DNA of 12,347 nucleotides from Caldifarciminota bacterium (lineage in GTDB: Bacteria > Hydrothermota > UBA3072 > WFRC01). The translations under genes were made by a program, and so were the position numbers. Shown in pieces: positions 1 through 5,311 of this stretch. The stretch lies in the NCBI GenBank assembly GCA_015486685.1, contig WFRC01000259.1:1-12347 (forward strand). Direction: 5' to 3'. Each line of letters starts with the position of its first letter. Positions within the stretch are counted from its first letter, which is position 1. The notes below the pieces were generated by a model. It did not search any database. It had not been told where the DNA came from and saw only the letters and a program-made list of their open reading frames with translations.

Positions 1-499
1 GTTTTTTCAAAAATCTCATATCAAACATTTTGCCAGGACACGAAGTCCTTGAATAATTTCTGTGAGCTACTATATGATCTATATCTATATCAAGTAATTT
101 CATAAGGGGCACTATAATTCTGTCTATACCTATTTTTAGAATCCGACTGGATGGCCTGCTCAGATTATAATCTCCAACAAAACAAATATGTATTGCCTTT
201 ATATTCATATCTGCATCTCTACATCCTGCCGCCTTCCATTGCAGTGGCCTTCCGACAAGGACTACAATATTGTTATCCACACTCTCGACAACAAAATTAT
301 ACCCTATATCTCTCCATGGATACTTGCACCTCTTACCCTCTTTTTCAAGCTGTTTTGCCTCTTTTTCCGTTATTATTCTCCCTTTATAAGCAAAACTCAT
401 ATGATATTTTCTTATTGATTCCGAATTTAGAGCATATCCGTCATCTTTTGTTGCCGAATGATGTATCATTATATATTCAATATCTTTCAATTCTCTCAT
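1..499 (-). CDS. N-acetylmuramoyl-L-alanine amidase (endolysin), PGRP/Amidase_2 type, 3' end cut by window edge
   Basis: Translating the minus strand from the ATG at 499 gives 166 codons with no stop, running off the left edge, so the C-terminus is missing. The visible part is a nearly complete amidase_2/PGRP zinc hydrolase that cuts the bond between MurNAc and L-Ala in peptidoglycan. Residues seen: the IMIHHSAT motif (first zinc His at 13 or 14), RDIGYNF with the catalytic-type Tyr67, and AHRNYSRTSCPG with zinc His146 and Cys154. There is no signal peptide, so it should need a holin or similar export step. The start has AGGAGG with 5 nt spacing inside the preceding gene, and the two genes overlap as ATGA. 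It lies directly after an XhlA-like membrane protein, forming a lysis pair. What follows His146/Cys154 (a cell-wall-binding domain, or nothing) cannot be seen. Confidence 0.93.
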   Translation of the reverse strand, partial: MRELKDIEYIMIHHSATKDDGYALNSESIRKYHMSFAYKGRIITEKEAKQLEKEGKRCKYPWRDIGYNFVVESVDNNIVVLVGRPLQWKAAGCRDADMNIKAIHICFVGDYNLSRPSSRILKIGIDRIIVPLMKLLDIDIDHIVAHRNYSRTSCPGKMFDMRFLKK

Positions 500-786
500 A
501 TTTGCCTCCTAAGAAAAAGAAGTAGAAAGTTGACAACAATGCCTACAGTTAGAACTATTACAGCCCATAATCTATTGCTCGATGAAGTTTCTATCTTATC
601 AATTTTTTCCTTATTTATTTTGATTGCTTTTGAATTGTTATTGAGCTTTTCCTTTTGCCCTTCAAGCACTTTCGATATTTTCAATATTGTCTTCATATCC
701 CTTTTAATGTCTTTAATATCCGCCCTTACATTCTCCATATTTGCTTCCAAAGTTGCCATTCTTTCTTTCACTGTAATATTAGACAT
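496..786 (-). CDS. XhlA-like coiled-coil membrane protein, probable holin accessory/lysis protein
   Basis: This 96-residue protein has a heptad-like charged N-terminal region (about residues 5-66, rich in Lys, Glu, Ile, Asn) and one hydrophobic segment at about 73-92, followed by RRQI. This is the layout of hemolysin XhlA of PBSX-type phages, which sits in the membrane and works with holin and amidase in lysis. The family assignment rests on architecture and on the amidase gene right downstream (4-nt ATGA overlap); the primary sequence is low complexity, so homology cannot be proved by eye. The start at 786 has GGAGAG about 10 nt upstream, inside the end of the preceding gene. No separate two- or three-helix holin is visible between it and the amidase, unlike xhlA-xhlB-xlyA in PBSX. 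It may itself be the holin, or a spanin-like or other membrane protein. Confidence 0.7.
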   Translation of the reverse strand: MSNITVKERMATLEANMENVRADIKDIKRDMKTILKISKVLEGQKEKLNNNSKAIKINKEKIDKIETSSSNRLWAVIVLTVGIVVNFLLLFLRRQI

Positions 787-1204
787 GTTCTATAATCTCT
801 CCTATCCGGATCGGAATTATACCCGCAAATTGATGCCCTCCATTGATATAGACTTCATCATATTGTGCTTCTGAATAATCAATTTGTTCTCCATAATTCT
901 CCAGCAATAAATCTCTTATTTGCGAGACGCCATTTATAGCATTCTTTTCAGCTTCATCGATATCTTTTATTTCAGTTCCACTTGATTGAATTTCCGAATA
1001 TATGCACCAAATGTCAAAGCGATACACTGAATTATATGCTTTTCTCCCGTCAGAAGTCCCATTTTCTACCAATTTGTCCGACCTAAGATCAACTATGATA
1101 GCAGGATATTTATCTATTCTTTTTGAGATTCTTTTATAGAAGCTATATCCTTGCATTGAATTTTCTAATACTGAAATAATATTATCTCTTATATCATTAA
1201 TCAT
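779..1204 (-). CDS. Probable tail terminator / tail completion protein
   Basis: A 141-residue soluble protein with no membrane segment or signal. It opens with a helical stretch (INDIRDNIISVLENSM), then alternates predicted strands (YPAIIVDLRSD, YRFDIWCIYSE) with a helix (about 83-105), and ends in another strand-rich part. This alpha-beta pattern, the size and the place right after an HK97 gp10-like gene fit the tail terminator/tail completion proteins (gpU, gp37-like) that cap the tail or join it to the head. I see no diagnostic motif, so the role is inferred mainly from gene order. It overlaps the upstream gene by 8 nt and the downstream gene by 8 nt; AGGAAGAG stands just before the ATG. 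A minor head-tail joining protein is the alternative. Confidence 0.55.
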   Translation of the reverse strand: MINDIRDNIISVLENSMQGYSFYKRISKRIDKYPAIIVDLRSDKLVENGTSDGRKAYNSVYRFDIWCIYSEIQSSGTEIKDIDEAEKNAINGVSQIRDLLLENYGEQIDYSEAQYDEVYINGGHQFAGIIPIRIGEIIEHV

Positions 1205-1754
1205 TCAACTCTTCCTGTAATTTATTTATAATTTTATTCAATAACCATTCTTTATTTTGTTCAAATGCAAGTCTCAGGAATGGAACGCCCTTTGTACCCT
1301 CTTTTGCTATTTTTCTTGATATTAGAAATGCAATTGAGTTTATTTTCTTTTGTAATTGATCACCATATTTGATTTTTCTACTTCTTGCATTTTTCTTTTC
1401 TATCGAATTTAATTTTGGTCTTATCTTGACTCTTACATATTCCCTCATAACATTAACAGGAGGCCAATGAGGAAGAGTCCCATTATGTACATATTGAGCA
1501 TATCGTACATTCGTCCCCACCTCTAAAATCATATTTTCCGCTTCTTTGAAAACATTTTGAGCCACTTTATCTCTGAGATTATGTTTATATATAAGTTTAT
1601 TTTTATCGATATTCTTTACTGTATCTGCAACGATTTTCTCACCGATATAATTCAGTGTTTCCTCTATTGTTTCTGAAATATAAGTAAAAACAAAATGTAA
1701 TGTATTATCTATTTCTTCATTCCCGCTTATGTTAAAATCAAACATTTCACTCAT
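1197..1754 (-). CDS. HK97 gp10-like head-tail joining / tail completion protein
   Basis: This 185-residue protein carries two marks of the HK97 gp10-like family (PF04883): the central VGTNVRYAQYVHNGT stretch at about 80-94, and a C-terminal GVPFLRLAFEQNKEW block at about 156-170, matching the usual pattern in which a 'PFLRPA'-like block precedes a terminal helix. Members sit in the neck of siphovirus- or myovirus-like particles. The N-terminal third is a long amphipathic helix, and the middle has a Lys/Arg-rich segment (about 105-135). The ATG at 1754 overlaps the preceding stop (ATGA) and has AAGGA about 10 nt upstream; the next Met is residue 4. Family placement is fairly sure; the exact neck role is inferred from the family. 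Confidence 0.75.
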   Translation of the reverse strand: MSEMFDFNISGNEEIDNTLHFVFTYISETIEETLNYIGEKIVADTVKNIDKNKLIYKHNLRDKVAQNVFKEAENMILEVGTNVRYAQYVHNGTLPHWPPVNVMREYVRVKIRPKLNSIEKKNARSRKIKYGDQLQKKINSIAFLISRKIAKEGTKGVPFLRLAFEQNKEWLLNKIINKLQEELND

Positions 1755-2182
1755 ATTGCATATATCCTTATTGAGCTATCCTCATTACTTTCATCAATAC
1801 TTTCTCTTGCAAGTTGCCAATAATCTTTTCTAATCTTATTGATATCTCCTTCCGATATAACGCTAAAATTATCCCTATCATTCCCTCCGGATTTTGTAAT
1901 TCCATAGCCGTTCATAATCATTGCAAGTGAGCGAATTGCATAATAAAGTACAAGATAGGCTTCTGCATTTTCATATCTATCTCTATTTTCAAATTCAGGA
2001 TCACTATCAATTGCTATGTATAACTCTTCCCCTGAACTATATTCATCGGAATCTTCTACTTTTACATCAAGCCACTCTATAAGCTTTTTACGTGCTGGAA
2101 TATAAAATCTGTTTATATTCCCCTCTTTGATTTCATTTGTAAGATTACCGAGCTGTTGTATAATTGCAAAAGTAGTAATCAT
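1751..2182 (-). CDS. Head-tail connector-like protein
   Basis: A 143-residue acidic protein lying between the capsid genes and the gp10-like gene, the usual place of the gp6/DUF1320-type head-tail connector that binds under the portal ring. It is mostly helical, with ENAEAYLVLYYAIRSLAMIM (about 77-96) as the hydrophobic core helix, and it ends in DSSIRIYAI. No decisive motif is visible, so the call rests on size, helical content and order. The start is unusual: the bases ahead of the ATG at 2182 read CTCCTTAATAT, with no purine-rich SD, and no other start codon lies within the first dozens of codons. A perfect stem-loop (2195-2218) stands right upstream. Its expression is therefore likely weak or coupled in a different way from that of the capsid genes. 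Confidence 0.55.
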   Translation of the reverse strand: MITTFAIIQQLGNLTNEIKEGNINRFYIPARKKLIEWLDVKVEDSDEYSSGEELYIAIDSDPEFENRDRYENAEAYLVLYYAIRSLAMIMNGYGITKSGGNDRDNFSVISEGDINKIRKDYWQLARESIDESNEDSSIRIYAI

Positions 2183-2194
2183 ATATTAAGGAGA

Positions 2195-2218
2195 AAGTAG
2201 AGGCAAAAGCCTCTACTT
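2195..2218 (-). terminator. Perfect 10-bp stem-loop between capsid and connector genes; possible weak terminator or attenuator
   Basis: Arms 2195-2204 and 2209-2218 are perfect inverted repeats around a 4-nt loop (TTTT in the transcript). The stem starts on the stop codon of the 2217-2438 gene and is followed by TCTCCTT, a poor U-tract. It may act as a partial terminator or as an RNA stability/processing element that lowers neck-gene expression relative to capsid. It is placed in sense orientation for the minus-strand operon. Confidence 0.55.
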
Positions 2219-2438
2219 ATTCCTCCCCCTTTCCGTCACTATCTATTTCATCTGTCGTGACTTCTGTGAACCAATGTGACAATAGAAAATTTGCCATTTT
2301 CTCGTTTTTTGTCTTTATGGTTGCCCCTTTCTTAACTTTGATTCTTTTCTTATTCGGCGCCATGAGATTAACACTTGCTTTATTCTGCAAAACAAATAGT
2401 CTTTCTTTCTCTTGCTTTTCATCACCTTTTCCGGCCAT
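2217..2438 (-). CDS. Small capsid-adjacent phage protein, unknown role
   Basis: A 73-residue charged protein that starts 14 nt after the capsid gene stop, with AGGAGG 5 nt before its ATG, so it should be made as strongly as the capsid. Its N-terminus is Lys/Glu-rich; the middle (about 16-62) reads as a small beta-rich unit ending in NEKMANFLLSHWFTEV, similar in feel to short phage head or tail proteins in which a hydrophobic patch precedes 'LL..W..V'. I do not recognise a family. The position fits a decoration, stabilisation or head-completion protein, which is inference only. The C-terminus is acidic (DEIDSDGKGEE). Confidence 0.6.
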   Translation of the reverse strand: MAGKGDEKQEKERLFVLQNKASVNLMAPNKKRIKVKKGATIKTKNEKMANFLLSHWFTEVTTDEIDSDGKGEE

Positions 2439-2452
2439 TATATCCTCCTTGT

Positions 2453-3382
2453 TTATGGTTTGTCGTATCCGATGACACAGGCATCATCAATTGCGATCTG
2501 CACATCATGATAAGTGACGAATGTATAATCGATACATCTTTTTGAGAATTTAACTTCTCTGTAATTCTGCATTTGATTCTTCACCAGCCCGACTACTATA
2601 TTCGAGGCAGGAGTAAGCATATATATACCTTGAGGCCATGAATTTATAGCTCTTATCTTTCTTCCTTTATAGAAATCAACATCTCCCTGTAATATTGCTC
2701 TGTCTCCGGCGTTTGTGCTTCTTGTTGCAAGCTGGTCCTGGTACCCTTCAAGGGCTGTAGGAGAGCAATATATTGTAAGATCGGGTGTATTTTTCCATTT
2801 GTCCGGAAGTTCTCCGAATAATCCCGGGAAAACAACTCCTTTATAATCTGTGCTTCCATTTGTATCAAATACGTGGGTATCAGCACTACCTTTTGCTAAT
2901 TTGATAATTCCGTCATTAAGTGTTAGAAAATCTTTATCTGCTGATGTATCGGTTGTATCACCATTTATGGATAGATCCACGATATCATTGGCAAGAGCCA
3001 TTGCAAGTCCCTTTGCTATCGTCGCTTCTACTTTATTTCCTTCGGTATTATCGATTAGGAAATCAAACCCGATGGTTTCAAAAAGATCCAGTTCCTCCGC
3101 TATTAACTTTTTCCCTCCGGTTGTCATATTCGCTTTTTGTGTGTCTTCCGGATCACTCCCCTGGGCAACTCTTCTGAGTCTTCTTGTTCCAGCCGTGATT
3201 AGCGAAATATTCCTTTGCATTGCTCCCATAGGTTGCATTGTCCACTCTTTCAGTACTTGTGATTGATCTCTTATCAAAGAAATGAATTTTGTTGCCTTTT
3301 CAGGACTAAGTGAACTGAATGTTGAATTATTACCGGCTGTCAGATCTTTTAAAAATGCCACTAATTGTAAATTTGTAATCAT
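2453..3382 (-). CDS. Major capsid protein (HK97 fold)
   Basis: This 309-residue protein, directly after the protease/scaffold gene, is the main shell subunit. Features seen: an N-terminal helix ('QLVAFLKDL'), a short strand region with an Arg cluster (TRRLRRVAQGS, about 66-76), a spine-helix-like region (about 115-140, 'EATIAKGLAMALANDIVDLSI'-type), and a C-terminal A-domain with LTPASNIVVGL, VKFSKRCIDYTFVTYHDVQIAIDDACVIGY, the usual ending of P2/HK97-like coat proteins, where the last strand reports 'ai...'. There is no long N-terminal delta domain, which agrees with a separate scaffold being supplied by the upstream gene. The ATG at 3382 has AGGAGG 6 nt upstream, one of the best SDs here, as expected for the most abundant protein. 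The call rests on size, gene order and C-terminal pattern; the exact capsid subfamily is not certain. Confidence 0.82.
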   Translation of the reverse strand: MITNLQLVAFLKDLTAGNNSTFSSLSPEKATKFISLIRDQSQVLKEWTMQPMGAMQRNISLITAGTRRLRRVAQGSDPEDTQKANMTTGGKKLIAEELDLFETIGFDFLIDNTEGNKVEATIAKGLAMALANDIVDLSINGDTTDTSADKDFLTLNDGIIKLAKGSADTHVFDTNGSTDYKGVVFPGLFGELPDKWKNTPDLTIYCSPTALEGYQDQLATRSTNAGDRAILQGDVDFYKGRKIRAINSWPQGIYMLTPASNIVVGLVKNQMQNYREVKFSKRCIDYTFVTYHDVQIAIDDACVIGYDKP

Positions 3383-3399
3383 CTATATCCTCCTTCTAA

Positions 3400-3846
3400 T
3401 TAAAGTATTTCATGATTCCAATCGTCATCATTTTTCTCTTCCGTTTCCTTCCCCTGTTGTGAATTAAGAGCATTTTTCTTTATTTGCTCAATTTCTTTTT
3501 TGAGCTCAAGAACTTCTTTTTTTAGATCTTCTTTGTTTTCATCTTTGTTTTTCTTCAATGTCTCCAGTTCTTTCTCGAAAATAGCGAGACTTTCATCAAC
3601 TGCCTTGTCAGTTTCGCCTTTCTCTTTTGCCTTCTTTATTGTTTCGATTTTTGATTCGAGATCAGCGATATTGCTCTTCAATATTGCTGCTTTTTCAGCT
3701 TCCTGCTTTTCTTTCTTTAAGTTCTCAACCTCTTTTCTAAGTTCTTCAATGTCTGTATTTTCTCCCCTTTTATTTTCTTTTCCTGGGGCTTCTTTTACAG
3801 TATTTTTGATTAACTCGATAATTTCCTGTTTCATTTTTTCATCCAT
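3400..3846 (-). CDS. Nested scaffold protein (in-frame internal start in the protease gene)
   Basis: Codon 295 of the protease gene is an ATG (3846-3844) preceded by AGGAGG at 3860-3855 with 8 nt spacing, an ideal ribosome site and better than that of the full-length gene. Translation from it gives a 148-residue, almost wholly Glu/Lys/Leu coiled-coil protein ending with the parent gene. This is the arrangement of Mu gene I/Z and lambda C/Nu3, where the protease carries the scaffold as its tail and free scaffold is made in excess from an internal start. The site falls at the junction between the protease module and the coiled coil, which supports it being real. Confidence 0.8.
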   Translation of the reverse strand: MDEKMKQEIIELIKNTVKEAPGKENKRGENTDIEELRKEVENLKKEKQEAEKAAILKSNIADLESKIETIKKAKEKGETDKAVDESLAIFEKELETLKKNKDENKEDLKKEVLELKKEIEQIKKNALNSQQGKETEEKNDDDWNHEIL

Positions 3847-4728
3847 AGTTTTTTCCTCCTTTTTGAATATTTCTATGAATTTCGAAATAATCGACTTCTC
3901 GACTTCCCATGGTGCCTTTTCTCCAAATTCATGATAATGTTCTTCGAGATGTTTTTTTACACCAGGCAAATATTTACCCGGGATATTCACTCCGCCCCTT
4001 GCTCCTTGTATACTATTGCCTGCAGCTTGTACTCCTTTTAAAACAGTTCTGTATGGCGGTTTTGTTTCATGATGCGGTAGTTTATATGCCGCTTTGGGGT
4101 ATAAGCCGTTTTCATCCGGATTATAATTATCTGTATCGACATAAGCACATATTAATGCAAGTGTCTTTGCATCGGTTTTAGTTTCATCAAAATTCCATTG
4201 TGTTTCAGGTGGGGCAAGAGGTAATTTTTTATAAGGGATGCTTGATTTATGCAGCATTAATGCATTGCCAATTCCTGCCATAGAAATGCCATTAATTTCT
4301 CCATTCTCACATTTTAGCCATAATGCAGGATCTTCTATTTTTATACCCACTGCCCACGCATCTTTTTTCTGAGGGAATAAGGCATCATTTTCTTTCACTA
4401 TCCAATTCTCTGCTATAAATGCCGAGGCTGGCATGAAATTATGGAAAGTATCTACATTTGAATTATAAGCATTTTTCATAAATTCATATGCAGCTTCTCT
4501 GATCGTATCGGCATCTGCAAAATCCCCCTGAGCATCTGCAACATCCGGAGCATAGACAATACCGTATGCGATATGTTTTTTGGAGTCTTTTTTCTCCAGT
4601 TGCACATAATGGCTAAAATCAGGCTTGAAATCTGTATTCTTTAAGATTAATTGCTCCATATTTGCAGGGGATTTGACCAATGAGATATATTTGATATGCA
4701 TTTTGGTGATTTTTCTTTTTTTCTCCAT
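3400..4728 (-). CDS. XkdF-like prohead serine protease fused to coiled-coil scaffold
   Basis: This 442-residue protein has three parts. Residues about 10-165 look like the putative phage serine protease family XkdF: ISLVKSPAN near the start, AYGIVYAPDVADAQGDF (54-70), DTFHNF with candidate catalytic His96, and NGISMAG with candidate Ser149. Residues about 205-275 form a conserved phage module (AAYKLPHH, then QGARGGVNIP and HLEEHYHEFG, PWE). Residues about 295-442 are a Glu/Lys-rich coiled coil, as expected for a scaffold. In assembly the protease would degrade scaffold after shell formation. The gene has AAGGAG 5 nt before the ATG and stands behind its own promoter-like sequence. An internal start at codon 295 probably also yields the scaffold alone. 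Protease residues are assigned by motif context and not proved. Confidence 0.85.
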   Translation of the reverse strand: MEKKRKITKMHIKYISLVKSPANMEQLILKNTDFKPDFSHYVQLEKKDSKKHIAYGIVYAPDVADAQGDFADADTIREAAYEFMKNAYNSNVDTFHNFMPASAFIAENWIVKENDALFPQKKDAWAVGIKIEDPALWLKCENGEINGISMAGIGNALMLHKSSIPYKKLPLAPPETQWNFDETKTDAKTLALICAYVDTDNYNPDENGLYPKAAYKLPHHETKPPYRTVLKGVQAAGNSIQGARGGVNIPGKYLPGVKKHLEEHYHEFGEKAPWEVEKSIISKFIEIFKKEEKTMDEKMKQEIIELIKNTVKEAPGKENKRGENTDIEELRKEVENLKKEKQEAEKAAILKSNIADLESKIETIKKAKEKGETDKAVDESLAIFEKELETLKKNKDENKEDLKKEVLELKKEIEQIKKNALNSQQGKETEEKNDDDWNHEIL

Positions 4729-4733
4729 ACTAT

Positions 4734-4739
4734 CTCCTT
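4734..4739 (-). promoter_or_regulatory. Ribosome binding site of the protease/scaffold gene
   Basis: AAGGAG lies 5 nt before the ATG at 4728. With the -10-like box at 4748-4753, the transcript would start only about a dozen bases upstream of this ATG, giving a very short leader. Confidence 0.7.
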
Positions 4740-4747
4740 TTTTGTAT

Positions 4748-4753
4748 ATTATA
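4748..4753 (-). promoter_or_regulatory. Perfect -10 box (TATAAT) of a probable late promoter
   Basis: TATAAT reads on the minus strand in the 177-nt gap ahead of the protease/scaffold gene. At 16-18 nt spacing the -35 position reads AGGTTT, TAGGTT or TTAGGT, none near TTGACA, so the promoter would need an activator. Tandem repeats at 4781-4805 lie just upstream of the -35 zone. Confidence 0.55.
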
Positions 4754-4780
4754 AAACTACGTAAAGAAAAAACCTAACAC

Positions 4781-4805
4781 TAATGAGGCTAATGAGGCCA
4801 ATGAG
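4781..4805. repeat. Short tandem repeat (9-bp unit, about 2.8 copies)
   Basis: TAATGAGGC at 4781-4789 and 4790-4798 is followed by cAATGAG at 4799-4805. It sits immediately upstream of the -35 region of the candidate late promoter, a place suited to an activator site. A 9-bp period is a little short of one helical turn. Confidence 0.75.
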
Positions 4806-4844
4806 AAAATATTTTTGTTTTTTTATGATTTTTTTCATGATCGC

Positions 4845-4881
4845 AAAAAAATAAAGGCCTCTAAAATAGACACCTTTATTT
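4845..4881 (-). terminator. Rho-independent terminator ending the terminase-portal-gpF unit
   Basis: On the minus strand AAATAAAGG (4881-4873) pairs with CCTTTATTT (4857-4849), nine perfect pairs. An inner TCTA/TAGA stem closes a TTT loop across a small internal mismatch. The 3' arm runs into seven consecutive Ts (4851-4845). It lies about 25 nt after the stop of the 4906-5310 gene. Confidence 0.8.
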
Positions 4882-4905
4882 AATTTTCACGATAATTGAT
4901 ACTTT

Positions 4906-5310
4906 CTACATACTTTTATTCTCTTTTATTTTCTCCCATTTTATCCATACATCATCGGGATTTATTCCGATTTTCCCTTCGAAATATTCGTCGAGCCACC
5001 ACCACCAGTCTGTTTTTGAGGGGTTGTATTCACTTCGCTTCCAATAAAACTCACTGAATGCAGTATATGCAAGCTCTATATTTTTATATATGAACATATC
5101 GAAATCGTGTAATTTCTGGGCTTCTTCTTCTGTTATGGCATCCGGATGTTCCATCATAAAATCTTCTAATTCAGTTCGAACCAATGGCATTGTTCTTATA
5201 ACAGAACCTTCTACATCTTCTGATTTTGCCAATTCATCGGCATCTTTAATCCATCCCTTTATCTCACTCAGACTTGATATCCATTCTTTAAAATCTTCTT
5301 TTGTCATCAT
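4906..5310 (-). CDS. Small acidic Trp-rich protein of unknown function
   Basis: The start chosen is the ATG at 5310, which has AAGGAG 7 nt upstream and follows the preceding stop by 1 nt; a longer frame from 5388 would lie inside that gene and has no reason to be used. The product is 134 residues and strongly acidic (about 31 Asp+Glu against about 17 Lys+Arg), mostly helical, with a run of four Trp (DWWWWLDEYF, about 102-111) and a C-terminal DDVWIKWEKIKENKSM. I do not recognise a family. It occupies the place of Mu gene G, but shows no clear gpG-like sequence. Because it follows a gpF protein with a toxin-like tail, it could be an immunity/inhibitor protein; this is only inference. It is the last gene before a terminator. 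Confidence 0.75.
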   Translation of the reverse strand: MMTKEDFKEWISSLSEIKGWIKDADELAKSEDVEGSVIRTMPLVRTELEDFMMEHPDAITEEEAQKLHDFDMFIYKNIELAYTAFSEFYWKRSEYNPSKTDWWWWLDEYFEGKIGINPDDVWIKWEKIKENKSM

Positions 5311-5311
5311 T

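Noticed and set aside
151..525. Plus-strand open frame of 124 codons at the left end
   Set aside because: It is the reverse of the amidase gene, whose zinc and catalytic motifs are unmistakable; no SD, low-complexity product.
2653..2886. Second minus-strand frame inside the capsid gene
   Set aside because: Shadow frame without SD; the coat protein frame is continuous and well supported.
2850..3266. Plus-strand frame within the capsid gene
   Set aside because: Antisense of the coat protein, with no ribosome site and no recognisable product.
3500..3934. Plus-strand frame of 144 codons, rich in Ser and Phe
   Set aside because: It is the complement of the Glu/Lys coiled coil of the scaffold; Ser/Phe richness is the expected antisense image.
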